A model generated the notes under the pieces. That model had not been told where the DNA came from. It saw only the letters and a list, made by a program, of their open reading frames with translations, and searched no databases. A stretch of DNA of 64,000 bases, from assembly GCF_003254575.1 (NCBI RefSeq), contig NZ_QJUA01000032.1:1-64000 (forward strand), given 5' to 3'. The translations under genes and the position numbers were made by a program. Positions 1 to 8,243 of this stretch are shown here, piece by piece (within the stretch, counting starts at the first letter, position 1; every line of letters begins with the position of its first letter). This DNA is from Mycobacterium kyogaense. GTDB taxonomy: Bacteria; Actinomycetota; Actinomycetes; Mycobacteriales; Mycobacteriaceae.

Positions 1-305
1 GATCTGCACACCACTGCTGATTGCCAGCGTCCCACCCGGCACCGGATAGCCGCCTCCCGCAGCGACCACACCACCCCCGCCACGTACGCCGCCCATCCGT
101 CAACGTCGCCGGGCACCGTGTCGAGACCAATCCGCACCACGTCTTTCGACAGCTCTGTGCTCACCACCAGCTCGCCGCTCTCGGCCGGCTCGAACTCCAC
201 CACCGTGCGCCCCGGCAGCGCGATCGGTAGCGCGAATCCCACGTTGTAGTCGGTGTGTTCGCCGATCAAGTTGATCCGGCCCGGCGCCGAGAAGCGAATG
301 CTCAC
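1..305 (-). pseudogene. galK: galactokinase, 5' part, cut by window edge, apparent frameshift
   Basis: The GTG start at 305 overlaps the galT stop (GTGA, 302-305). The first 80 or so codons read as a galactokinase N-terminus, with the sugar-binding signature APGRINLIGEHTDYN at about residues 7-21 and the family stretch GWAAYVAGVVWSLRE. After that the frame goes wrong. Around bases 49-57 the reading frame gives AAIRCRVGR, whereas the next frame gives GYPVPGGTLAISSGVQI, which is what GalK should have. One missing base (GCGGC in place of GCGGGC) would explain it. Galactokinase phosphorylates alpha-D-galactose in the Leloir pathway, upstream of GalT. Whether the frameshift is real or a sequencing error cannot be told here, and the 3' part lies outside the window. 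Confidence 0.75.
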
Positions 306-1354
306 AGGCTGCGCAGCCTTTCCGCCAGCGTCTCGGGCACCACGTCGTTGATGAATGCGTCCATCACCGACTCCGACGACGCCAGGTACTTGAGCTTGTC
401 CGCGCTGCGGCGCGTCGAGATGATCTCGACGTGGAAGCAGCCCTCGCCCTCCGGGTACTGGTGCAGCCCCGCCATGTACGGCAGCGGCGCGTCGTACATG
501 CGGTCCAACCGCTGCAGCACGTCCTGGTACATGGCGCTGAAGGCGTCCAGCTCGGCGCCGGAGAGGTCGAGCAGCGAGTGCACGAACCGGTTGGGATAGA
601 TGTGCACCTCCACCGGCCAGCGGGCCGCGAACGGCACGAACGCCGTGAACGCCCAGTCACGCGACACAATGCGACGACCGTCCGCGACCTCCCGCGCCAC
701 CAGATCGCCAAAAAGATTGCTGCCGTGTTGTTCCCGGTACAAAGATGCATGCCGCAGCATCTGCTCCGTTCGCGGCGTCAGGAACGGGTAGCCGTAGATC
801 TGCCCGTGCGGGTGGGTCAGCGTCACGCCGATTTCCTCACCGCGGTTCTCGAAGCAGAACACCTGCGCGATTTCCGGGCGGCCAAGCAGGTCAGCGGTGC
901 GGTGCCGCCATGCCTCGACCACAAGCCGGGCCTGCGTTGGAGCAAGAGAGGCGAACGAGCTGTCGTGGTCGCTGGAGAAGCAGATCACCTCGCAGCGGCC
1001 GCTACCGGGCACCGGATCGAACTCCGAAGAAGCAGAAAGGCCGCCGCCCGACCCCGAGAGAGAAGCGAACCGGTTCTCGAAGACGACGACGTCATAGTCC
1101 TGGGCCGGGATCTCACTGGTGAGTCCGGTCGGCCCCGGGCAGAGCGGGCACTCCCCGCGGGGCGGGAGGTAGGTGCGGTCCTGGCGGGCCGGGGCGATGA
1201 TCACCCACTGCCCGGTCGTCTGGTCGAACCGCAACTCCGACAGCGACTCTGAGCGGGGCGGAAGTGGCCGGAGGTCGGGTACCGGTGCTGGCGCCCGGCC
1301 GGGCAGGTTGAAGAACAGCAGATCGCGTCCGTCGGCGAGGGTCCACGCCGTCAC
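302..1354 (-). CDS. galT: galactose-1-phosphate uridylyltransferase
   Basis: Transfers UMP between UDP-glucose and galactose-1-phosphate in the Leloir pathway. The protein (350 aa from this start) is of normal length and carries the catalytic HPHGQIYGY motif at about residues 181-189, whose second His is the uridylylated nucleophile. A CPLC pair near residue 70 matches the zinc-binding cysteines of the family. I chose GTG at 1354 because it overlaps the upstream stop as GTGA, the same coupling used at the galT/galK junction; a GTG at 1384 would add 10 residues. It lies at the distal end of a sugar ABC transporter operon, which suggests that the importer brings in galactose. Confidence 0.93.
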   Translation of the reverse strand: MTAWTLADGRDLLFFNLPGRAPAPVPDLRPLPPRSESLSELRFDQTTGQWVIIAPARQDRTYLPPRGECPLCPGPTGLTSEIPAQDYDVVVFENRFASLSGSGGGLSASSEFDPVPGSGRCEVICFSSDHDSSFASLAPTQARLVVEAWRHRTADLLGRPEIAQVFCFENRGEEIGVTLTHPHGQIYGYPFLTPRTEQMLRHASLYREQHGSNLFGDLVAREVADGRRIVSRDWAFTAFVPFAARWPVEVHIYPNRFVHSLLDLSGAELDAFSAMYQDVLQRLDRMYDAPLPYMAGLHQYPEGEGCFHVEIISTRRSADKLKYLASSESVMDAFINDVVPETLAERLRSL

Positions 1355-1572
1355 TGAGTCGGTGAGCGACGGATTCTCAACCACGGTTGACGCAACTCCT
1401 CTGCCCGGCGCATCGCCTCAGCGTCCAGGATCTGATGGTAACGCGCGACGAGTTGCTCCCGGGTCAGCCCGAACTCGGGCAGCACCTCATCGGCGGGCGG
1501 GCCGCCGTACGGCGCCCAGCTCCGCATGAACGTGACGATGTCGTGTTCGTAACGATCCGCGACTCCGGGCAT
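1351..1572 (-). CDS. small conserved-type protein in sugar operon, function unknown
   Basis: A 73-residue soluble protein with no membrane segment or signal peptide. It starts two bases after the permease stop and its stop overlaps the galT start (GTGA), so it is almost certainly translated as part of the operon. The pattern RYEHDIVTFMRSWAPYGGPP followed by a helical LTREQLVARYHQIL stretch resembles short actinobacterial DUF3263-like proteins, in which an F-x(3)-W-x-YG-GP segment precedes a possible helix-turn-helix. That family link is a weak impression only. No catalytic motif is visible. Its place between importer and galT hints at a role tied to sugar use, but nothing in the sequence tests this. 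Confidence 0.65.
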   Translation of the reverse strand: MPGVADRYEHDIVTFMRSWAPYGGPPADEVLPEFGLTREQLVARYHQILDAEAMRRAEELRQPWLRIRRSPTQ

Positions 1573-1573
1573 G

Positions 1574-2806
1574 TCAGGCCCCGCCCTTCTTCTTGTTGTA
1601 GATGTCGAAGCCGACCGCAGCCAGCAGCACCAGACCCTTGATCACCTGCTGCACGTCGCTGCCGATACCGATCAGCGACATACCGTTGTTGAGCACGCCG
1701 AGCACGAATCCACCGATGATCGCGCCGAACACCGTGCCGACACCGCCGCTGGCCGAGGCACCGCCGATGAACGCCGCGGCGATCGCCTCCAGCTCCATGC
1801 CAATACCTGCCTGTGGCGTCGCGGAATTCAGGCGGGCGGCGAACAGCAACCCGGCCAGTGCGGAGAGCAACCCCATGTTGACGAAGACCAGGAACGTCAC
1901 CCGCTTGGTCTTGACGCCCGACAGCCGTGCCGCGGCCTCGTTACCGCCGACGGCGTACACCTGCCGGCCGACGACCGTGCCGCGCATGATGAACGCGTAG
2001 ACCACGAAGGCCAGGGCCAGGATGATGCCGACCACCGGGACACCGCGGTAGCTGGCCAGCAGCAGCGTGAACGCCGCCAGCGCCGCGACGATGGCCGCGC
2101 ACTTCGCGACGAACCAGCCCAGCGGCAGCACGCTGAACCCGTACTGACTCTGGGCGCGTCGCTGCCGCACCTGTTGCCACACCGCGGCCAGCATCACGAA
2201 CACGCCGAGAATCACGGTGGGCCAGTGGTAGACGGCGTTCGCGCCGAGCTCGGGTAGGAACCCGCTGCTGACCTGACCGAAGGTGCGTGGGAACGGCGCG
2301 ATCGACTGCCCTTCGAGCAGATACTGTGTGGCACCGCGGAACACGAGCATCCCGGCCAGCGTCACGATGAACGACGGGATGCCCACATAGGCGATCCAAA
2401 AGCCCTGCCAGGCACCGATCAACGCACCCAACAGCAGACACAGTGCGACCGCGACAGGCCAGGGCATGTCGTTGCGGATCATCAACACCGCCGACATCGC
2501 CCCGATGAACCCGGCGATCGAGCCCACCGACAGGTCGATGTGACCGGAGATGATCACGATGACCATCCCGATCGCGAGGATCAGGATGTAGCCGTTCTGC
2601 TGGACGATGTTGGTGACGTTGAGGGGCTTGAGCAGGATGCCGCCCGTCCACACCTGGAACAGGATGACGATCAGGGCGAGCGCGACGACCATGCCGTACT
2701 GGCGGAAGTTGCCCTGCAGCAATGCCTTCAACCGGGACACGGTCGAGTCCGCGGGCGGCGGCGCCGGAGCGCTCGGCGGCGTCGACACCGTCGGGGTGGT
2801 GGTCAT
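1574..2806 (-). CDS. mmsB: sugar ABC transporter permease, MmsB/XylH type
   Basis: A 410-residue BPD_transp_2-family membrane protein with about ten hydrophobic segments after a proline-rich cytoplasmic N-terminus. The family signature GHIDLSVGSIAGF lies after the second hydrophobic stretch, and an EAAARLSGV loop probably contacts the ATPase. This type of permease forms the channel for periplasmically bound monosaccharides such as xylose, arabinose, galactose or fucose. Its start directly follows the stop of the ATPase gene. A single permease gene implies a homodimeric channel, unlike the second importer in this window, which has two different permeases. The symbol follows common practice for ChvE-MmsAB systems; the substrate is inferred from galT and galK downstream. 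Confidence 0.9.
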   Translation of the reverse strand: MTTTPTVSTPPSAPAPPPADSTVSRLKALLQGNFRQYGMVVALALIVILFQVWTGGILLKPLNVTNIVQQNGYILILAIGMVIVIISGHIDLSVGSIAGFIGAMSAVLMIRNDMPWPVAVALCLLLGALIGAWQGFWIAYVGIPSFIVTLAGMLVFRGATQYLLEGQSIAPFPRTFGQVSSGFLPELGANAVYHWPTVILGVFVMLAAVWQQVRQRRAQSQYGFSVLPLGWFVAKCAAIVAALAAFTLLLASYRGVPVVGIILALAFVVYAFIMRGTVVGRQVYAVGGNEAAARLSGVKTKRVTFLVFVNMGLLSALAGLLFAARLNSATPQAGIGMELEAIAAAFIGGASASGGVGTVFGAIIGGFVLGVLNNGMSLIGIGSDVQQVIKGLVLLAAVGFDIYNKKKGGA

Positions 2807-4345
2807 CTATCCTCGTCCCTTCATCATGTAGCGCATCAGCGTCTCCTGCGACGCGTCGGCCCGGGCCACCTCACCGGTGAGCCGGCCCTCGTTGAGTGTG
2901 TAGATGCGGTCGCACAGGCCGATCAGCTCCGGCAGTTCCGAGGAGATGACGATCACCGCTTTCCCCTGTGCCGCCAGTGAATTGATGATCGTGTAGATCT
3001 CGTACTTGGCGCCGACGTCGATGCCGCGGGTGGGTTCGTCGAGAATGAGCACGTCGGGGTCGGCGAACACCCACTTGCTGAGCACCACCTTCTGCTGGTT
3101 GCCGCCCGACAGGTTCCCGGTGACCGCCTTGACCGACGGCGCCTTGATCCGCATGTCCTTGCGGAAGCGCTCGGCGACCTTGGTCTCCTCGTGCTCATTG
3201 ATGACGGACTGCCGGCTCACCTTCGGCAGTGACGCCAGCGTGATGCTGCGCGCGATGTCGTCCATCAGGTTCAGGCCGAAGTGCTTGCGGTCCTCGGTGG
3301 CGTAGGCGATGCCGTGGCTGATGGCTTCGGGCACCGTGCGGGTGCGAATCTGTTTGCCGTCCTTGAACACCGAGCCGCCGGCCTTCTTGCCGTAGCTGCG
3401 GCCGAACACGCTCATCGCGAGCTCGGTGCGGCCGGCGCCCATCAGGCCGGCCAGCCCCACCACCTCGCCGCGACGGACGTTCAGCGAGACCCCGTCGACG
3501 ACCTTGCGCTGCTGATCGAGTGGGTGATAGACGGTCCAGTCCTCGATCGCGAACGTGACGTCGCCGATCTCATGCGCGGTGCGCTCGGGGAACCGGTCCA
3601 CCAGCGGCCGACCCACCATGCCGCGAATGATGTGCTCCTCGGTGAGATCCGGCCCCACGTCGAGCGTCTCGATCGTGCGGCCGTCCCGTAGCACTGTGAT
3701 GCGGTCGGCGACGCGCGTCACCTCGTTCAGCTTGTGCGAGATGATGATGCACGTGAGCCCCTGGCGGCGTAGCTCCAGGATCAGGTCGAGCAGGTTGCGG
3801 CTGTCCTCGTCGTTCAGCGCCGCGGTCGGCTCGTCCAGGATCAGCAGCTTCACCTTCTTCGACAGCGCCTTGGCGATCTCGACGAGCTGCTGCTTGCCGA
3901 CCCCGATGTCGGAGATCCGGGTGCCCGGGCTCTCCCTCAGCCCGACCCGGTCGAGGAGCTGCTGGGCGTGGGTGGTGGTCTCGTGCCAGCTGATCACCCC
4001 CGCCGAGGCGTGCTCGTTGCCCAGGAAGATGTTCTCCGCGATCGAGAGCACCGGCACCAGCGCGAGTTCCTGGTGGATGATGCCGATGCCGCGCCGCTCG
4101 CTGGACCGGATGTCCTTGAAATCGCCCGGGGCACCGTCGAAGACGATCTCCCCGTCGTAGGAGCCGTGCGGGTAGATCCCGCTGAGCACCTTCATCAGCG
4201 TCGACTTGCCCGCGCCGTTCTCTCCGCAGATCGCGTGGATCTCGCCGTGGCGCACCGTGAGGTTCACGTCACTCAGCGCGGTCACCGCGCCGAAGCGCTT
4301 GGTGATTCCCCGCATCTCGAGCAGTGCGGTGCCCTCGCTGCCCAT
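2807..4345 (-). CDS. mmsA: sugar ABC transporter ATP-binding protein, two ABC domains, MmsA type
   Basis: A 512-residue tandem ATPase of the CUT2 (monosaccharide) importer family. The N-terminal half has Walker A GENGAGKST and Walker B LLILDEPTAAL. The C-terminal half has the signature NLSGGNQQKVVLSKW and LILDEPTRGIDVGAKYE, with a degenerate Walker A (GLMGAGRTE), as is normal in this family. It powers import together with the adjacent permease and binding protein. Its ATG shares one base with the TGA of the upstream binding-protein gene (TGATG at 4343-4347), so the two are translationally coupled. Alternatives such as rbsA or xylG are the same family; the overall architecture is certain, the sugar is not. 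Confidence 0.93.
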   Translation of the reverse strand: MGSEGTALLEMRGITKRFGAVTALSDVNLTVRHGEIHAICGENGAGKSTLMKVLSGIYPHGSYDGEIVFDGAPGDFKDIRSSERRGIGIIHQELALVPVLSIAENIFLGNEHASAGVISWHETTTHAQQLLDRVGLRESPGTRISDIGVGKQQLVEIAKALSKKVKLLILDEPTAALNDEDSRNLLDLILELRRQGLTCIIISHKLNEVTRVADRITVLRDGRTIETLDVGPDLTEEHIIRGMVGRPLVDRFPERTAHEIGDVTFAIEDWTVYHPLDQQRKVVDGVSLNVRRGEVVGLAGLMGAGRTELAMSVFGRSYGKKAGGSVFKDGKQIRTRTVPEAISHGIAYATEDRKHFGLNLMDDIARSITLASLPKVSRQSVINEHEETKVAERFRKDMRIKAPSVKAVTGNLSGGNQQKVVLSKWVFADPDVLILDEPTRGIDVGAKYEIYTIINSLAAQGKAVIVISSELPELIGLCDRIYTLNEGRLTGEVARADASQETLMRYMMKGRG

Positions 4346-5445
4346 CAGGTCAGCTGCGCCGAGGTGTAGTAGCCAGAGTCGACGAGCACCTTCTGGTAGT
4401 TGGACTTGTCCACACTGACGGGCTGCAGCAGGAACGACGGCACGACCTTCACCCCGTTGTCGTAGGTGGTGGTGTCGTTGACCTCCGGCTTACCGCCGGT
4501 GAGTAGCGAATCAGCCATCTGCACAGCTGCTTTTGCGAGCTCGCGGGTGTCCTTGAACACCGTCTGCGTCTGCTCCCCGGCAATGATCGACTTGACCGAC
4601 GCGAGTTCGGCGTCCTGTCCGGTGACGATCGGCAGCGGGTTGGCCGGAGTGCCGTAGCCGGCGCTCTTAAGCGCCGAGATGATGCCGAGTGACATTCCGT
4701 CATAGGGCGAGAGCACCGCGTCCACCCGGCCGCTGGTGTAGGACCGGCTCAGCAGGTTGTCCATCCGCGACTGCGCGAGCCCACCGTCCCAGCGCAGCGT
4801 CGCCACCTGGTCGAAGGACGTCTGCCCGCTCTTCACCACCAGCTTGCCGCTGTCGAGGTAGGGCTGCAGCACGCTCATCGCACCCTTGAAGAAGAACGTC
4901 GCGTTGTTGTCATCGGGCGAGCCGGCGAACAGCTCGATGTTGAACGGGCCCTTGCCCTGCGCCACACCCAGCTTGTCAACGATGTACTGCGCCTGCAGCA
5001 CACCGACTTTGAAGTTGTCGAACGTCGCGTAGTAATCGACGTTGGCCGAGCCGCGGATCAACCGGTCGTAGCTGACCACAGGAATCTTCGCGTCGGCGGC
5101 GCGCTGCAGGATGTCGGTCAGCGACGACCCGTCGATCGGCGCGATCACGAGCACCTTCACGCCCTTGGTGATCATGTTCTCGATCTGCGAAACCTGGTTC
5201 TGCACGACGTCGTCGCCGTACTGCAGGTCGGTCTCGTAGCCGAGTGACTGGAACTGCTTGGCCATGTTGTCGCCGTCGGCGACCCACCGCTCCGACGACT
5301 TGGTCGGCATCGCGATGCCGATCGTTCCGCTGCGGTCACCGCCGCCCCCACCGCCGGTGGCCGCGGGCTCGGTCGAGCGGCCGCAGGCGGCGAGCGACGC
5401 GGTCAGCGCCAGCGCCGCCGCGATGCGCAGAAAGCTTTTTCGCAT
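4345..5445 (-). CDS. chvE: sugar-binding lipoprotein of ABC importer, ChvE type
   Basis: A 366-residue extracytoplasmic binding protein. The N-terminus MRKSFLRIAAALALTASLAACG is a lipoprotein signal with lipobox LAAC (Cys21), so it is probably anchored to the membrane surface. After a Gly/Thr linker comes a type I periplasmic-binding fold beginning IGIAMPTKSSERWVADG, typical of ChvE/XylF proteins that bind arabinose, galactose, fucose or xylose. It is the first gene of the minus-strand operon leading to the ATPase, permease, galT and galK. The region upstream contains LacI-type palindromes and a promoter candidate, pointing to repression in the absence of sugar. Galactose or arabinose are the likeliest ligands, by context. 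Confidence 0.9.
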   Translation of the reverse strand: MRKSFLRIAAALALTASLAACGRSTEPAATGGGGGGDRSGTIGIAMPTKSSERWVADGDNMAKQFQSLGYETDLQYGDDVVQNQVSQIENMITKGVKVLVIAPIDGSSLTDILQRAADAKIPVVSYDRLIRGSANVDYYATFDNFKVGVLQAQYIVDKLGVAQGKGPFNIELFAGSPDDNNATFFFKGAMSVLQPYLDSGKLVVKSGQTSFDQVATLRWDGGLAQSRMDNLLSRSYTSGRVDAVLSPYDGMSLGIISALKSAGYGTPANPLPIVTGQDAELASVKSIIAGEQTQTVFKDTRELAKAAVQMADSLLTGGKPEVNDTTTYDNGVKVVPSFLLQPVSVDKSNYQKVLVDSGYYTSAQLT

Positions 5446-5503
5446 GGATTCCTCCGGTTGGTCCGGCGCTCATCGCGGGTCCGGCACGCGGACCGCCGTC
5501 ACG

Positions 5504-5519
5504 ATGTGAGCGCTAACAT
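5504..5519. promoter_or_regulatory. LacI-family operator, copy 1
   Basis: The 16-mer ATGTGAGCGCTAACAT is close to a perfect palindrome around the central CG, the usual shape of LacI-family operators. It lies about 60 bases before the chvE start and directly downstream of the minus-strand promoter candidate, where a bound repressor would block transcription. Confidence 0.8.
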
Positions 5520-5524
5520 CGAGC

Positions 5525-5554
5525 ATCTTGTGACGCCGGTCACGGCCCTGTCAA
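5525..5554 (-). promoter_or_regulatory. promoter candidate for the chvE-mmsAB-galTK operon
   Basis: On the minus strand, TTGACA (5554-5549) is followed after 18 bases by CAAGAT (5530-5525). The -35 is a perfect match and the -10 is weak. The predicted start falls inside or next to operator copy 1. Predicted by eye only. Confidence 0.4.
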
Positions 5555-5571
5555 GGGTTCGTGTCGACGAA

Positions 5572-5587
5572 ATGTGAGCGCTAACAA
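5572..5587. promoter_or_regulatory. LacI-family operator, copy 2
   Basis: ATGTGAGCGCTAACAA differs from copy 1 only in the last base. It sits between the two divergent promoter candidates, just upstream of the plus-strand -35, where it could act on both directions. Confidence 0.8.
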
Positions 5588-5591
5588 ATCG

Positions 5592-5621
5592 TTGACAGCA
5601 TTCGAATGTGAGCGTTAACAT
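5592..5621 (+). promoter_or_regulatory. promoter candidate for the arabinose importer/araBDA operon
   Basis: TTGACA (5592-5597) is followed after 18 bases by TAACAT (5616-5621). The -10 lies inside operator copy 3, so repressor binding and polymerase binding would exclude each other. The distance to the first start codon is about 100 bases. Confidence 0.45.
5606..5621. promoter_or_regulatory. LacI-family operator, copy 3
   Basis: ATGTGAGCGTTAACAT has the same outer bases as copy 1 with one change in the core. It covers the predicted -10 of the plus-strand promoter. The regulator is probably the LacI protein encoded at 10287-11315 in the same operon. Confidence 0.8.
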
Positions 5622-5718
5622 CGCCGCAGTGTAACGCCGGTCACAGCTTCACCGACGTCGCCGATCCCCGCCACTCACGGACGTGACCTGGTCCGATGGC
5701 ATCTGTGAAGGAGTCCTC

Positions 5719-6708
5719 GTGAAGAAAATCCTCTCTGCGATGCTCGCCGTCGCAATGGCAGGTGTGCTGTCGGCCTGCGGCAGTGGACCGGCGCCCGGCA
5801 ACGCCCCCGGAGGCGGCGGCGGGGCCGGCGGCCAGATCACCATGGGCTTCTCCCAGGTGGGCGCGGAAAGCGGGTGGCGGACCGCGAACACGACCTCGAT
5901 CCAGGATGCGGCCAAGGCCGCCGACATCAACCTGAAGTTCTCCGACGCCAACGGCAAGCAGGAGAACCAGATCTCCGCCATCCGGTCGTTCATCCAGCAG
6001 CGCGTCAACGTGATCGCGTTCAGCCCGGTGGTCCGCACCGGCTGGGACGCGGTGCTGCTGGAAGCCAAGAACGCCAACATCCCGGTGATCCTCACCGACC
6101 GCGCCGTCGACACCCAGGAGAAGGACGTCTACAAGACGTTCCTCGGTGCCGACTTCGTGCAGGAAGGTCAGTGGGCGGGCGAATGGGTGGTCAAGGAGTT
6201 CGCCAACGCGACCGGCCCGGTGAACATCGTCCAGCTCGAAGGGACCACCGGATCGGACCCCGCGCTGGAACGCAGCACCGGCTTCAGCAAGGCCATCGCC
6301 GCCAACCCCAACCTGAGCGTGATCGCCTCGCAGACCGGTGATTTCACCCGCTCGGGCGGCAAGCAGGTGATGGAGGCGTTCCTCAAGGCCAACCCGAAGA
6401 TCGACCTCGTGTTCGCGCAGAACGACGACATGGCCCTCGGCGCGATCGAGGCTATCGAGGCGGCGGGCAAGAAGCCCGGGCAGGACATCAAGATCGTCGC
6501 GATCGACGCCACCCACGACGGCATGCAGGCACTCGCCGACGGGAAGATGAACTTCATCGTCGAGTGCAACCCGCTGCTCGGGCCGCAACTGATGGACCTG
6601 GCGAAGAAAGTCTTTGCGGGCGAACCGGTTCCGGCCCGTGTGGTGACCCCTGACCAGACCTTCGACCAGCAGCAGGCCAAGACGGTCCTGCCCGAGCGCA
6701 AGTACTGA
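5719..6708 (+). CDS. sugar-binding lipoprotein, YtfQ/AraU type
   Basis: A 329-residue binding protein that starts at GTG 5719, preceded by GAAGGAG at 5707-5713. Longer in-frame starts upstream lack a ribosome site and would spoil the signal peptide. The lipobox is LSAC with Cys20. The mature part (ITMGFSQVGAESGWRTANT, then DRAVDTQEKDVYKTFLGADF) closely resembles E. coli YtfQ, which binds furanose forms of galactose and arabinose, and the Shewanella arabinose protein AraU. It heads an operon with a tandem ATPase, two permeases, a LacI regulator and araB-araD-araA, so L-arabinose, perhaps as arabinofuranose, is the likely ligand. Confidence 0.9.
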   Translation: MKKILSAMLAVAMAGVLSACGSGPAPGNAPGGGGGAGGQITMGFSQVGAESGWRTANTTSIQDAAKAADINLKFSDANGKQENQISAIRSFIQQRVNVIAFSPVVRTGWDAVLLEAKNANIPVILTDRAVDTQEKDVYKTFLGADFVQEGQWAGEWVVKEFANATGPVNIVQLEGTTGSDPALERSTGFSKAIAANPNLSVIASQTGDFTRSGGKQVMEAFLKANPKIDLVFAQNDDMALGAIEAIEAAGKKPGQDIKIVAIDATHDGMQALADGKMNFIVECNPLLGPQLMDLAKKVFAGEPVPARVVTPDQTFDQQQAKTVLPERKY

Positions 6709-6728
6709 CCACGCACGTGCCTTCCGTG

Positions 6729-8243
6729 ATGACCACAGCGACCGCCGACCCGGTCGTGCACATGCGGGACGTCTCGATCGACTTCCCCGGCGTCAAGGCC
6801 CTCGACGGCGTCGAGTTCCGCCTCCTGCCCGGCGAGATCCACGCGCTGATGGGCGAAAACGGCGCCGGGAAGTCGACCCTGATCAAGGCGCTCACCGGGG
6901 TCTACGACATCGACGCGGGCTCGATCACCGTCGGCGGTGTCGAACAGCGGTTCAGCGGTCCGCGACAGGCGCAGGACGCCGGCATCAGCACCGTGTACCA
7001 GGAGGTCAACCTCTGCCCGAATCTGACGGTGGCAGAGAACATCCTGCTGGGGCGCGAACCGCGCCGCTGGGGCCGTATCGACACCCGGGCCATGAACCGC
7101 CGGGCCGCAGAGGTGCTCGCCGACCTCGACCTGGCCATCGATCCGCGGTCCACACTGAGCGCGCACCCGATCGCGCTGCAGCAGCTCGTCGCGATCGCCC
7201 GCGCGACGGCGGTGTCGGCGCGGGTACTGATCCTCGACGAACCGACCTCCAGCCTCGACGCCGACGAGGTGTCCGAGCTGTTCCGGGTGATGCGGCGGCT
7301 GCGCGACGCCGGCACCGCAATCCTGTTCGTCTCGCACTTCCTCGACCAGGTCTATGCGATCTCCGACCGGATGACGGTGCTGCGCAACGGCCGCCGCGTC
7401 GGCGAGTACGAGACCGCCACGCTGGACCGGCTCTCGCTGATCTCGGCGATGCTCGGCCACGAACTCGCCGTGCTCGACGAGATCGCCGACGCCGCCGGCG
7501 CCGCCCCCAGCAAGGACGTGGTGCTCAGCGCCCGCGACCTCGGCCGGACCCCGGCACTGCACCCGGTGGATCTCGACATCCACCGCGGCGAAATCGTCGG
7601 CCTCGCAGGCCTGCTGGGTTCGGGCCGAACAGAATTGGCGCGCCTGCTGTTCGGCGCCGACCGCGCCACCAGCGGGCAGATCACCATCGACGGCGACGCT
7701 GCCGCGATCCGCTCACCGCGCGCCGCGATCGCGCACCGGATCGCGTTCTCCTCCGAGGACCGCAAGCGCGAGGGCATCATCGGCGACCTCTCGATCCGCG
7801 CCAACCTCGTGCTCGCGCTGCAGGCCCGCCGCGGGTTCGCCCGCCCGCTGTCCCGCGCCGCCACCGACGCTCTCGTCGACCGCTACATGGAGACGCTCGA
7901 CGTCCGGCCCCGCAACCCATGGCTGCCCGTCAAGAACCTCAGCGGCGGCAACCAGCAGAAGGTGTTGCTGGCGCGGTGGCTGATCACCGAACCGCAGCTG
8001 TTCATCCTCGACGAACCCACCCGCGGTATCGACGTCGGCGCCAAAGCCCAGATCCAGAAGCTGATCGCCGACCTCGCCCACGACGGCATGGGCGTCGTGT
8101 TCATCTCCGCCGAACTCGACGAGGTCGCCCGCATCAGCGACCGCATCGCGGTGCTGCGGGAGGGCCGCTGCGTCGCGCAGGTCGGAAACGACTGCACCGC
8201 GCGCGAATTGACCGCACTGATCGCCGGGGACGGTGCCGCGTGA
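6729..8243 (+). CDS. sugar ABC transporter ATP-binding protein, YtfR/AraV type
   Basis: A tandem-ABC ATPase of about 504 residues. The N-terminal domain has MGENGAGKSTLIKALTG and LILDEPTSSLDADE; the C-terminal domain has GLLGSGRTELARLLFG, NLSGGNQQKVLLARW and LDEPTRGIDVGAK. It energises the importer formed with the flanking genes. I took the ATG at 6729; GTG codons at 6717 and 6726 are possible alternatives and none has a clear ribosome site. The stop overlaps the next start as GTGA at 8240-8243. The gene order binding protein, ATPase, permease, permease matches ytfQ-ytfR-ytfT-yjfF. Confidence 0.92.
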   Translation: MTTATADPVVHMRDVSIDFPGVKALDGVEFRLLPGEIHALMGENGAGKSTLIKALTGVYDIDAGSITVGGVEQRFSGPRQAQDAGISTVYQEVNLCPNLTVAENILLGREPRRWGRIDTRAMNRRAAEVLADLDLAIDPRSTLSAHPIALQQLVAIARATAVSARVLILDEPTSSLDADEVSELFRVMRRLRDAGTAILFVSHFLDQVYAISDRMTVLRNGRRVGEYETATLDRLSLISAMLGHELAVLDEIADAAGAAPSKDVVLSARDLGRTPALHPVDLDIHRGEIVGLAGLLGSGRTELARLLFGADRATSGQITIDGDAAAIRSPRAAIAHRIAFSSEDRKREGIIGDLSIRANLVLALQARRGFARPLSRAATDALVDRYMETLDVRPRNPWLPVKNLSGGNQQKVLLARWLITEPQLFILDEPTRGIDVGAKAQIQKLIADLAHDGMGVVFISAELDEVARISDRIAVLREGRCVAQVGNDCTARELTALIAGDGAA

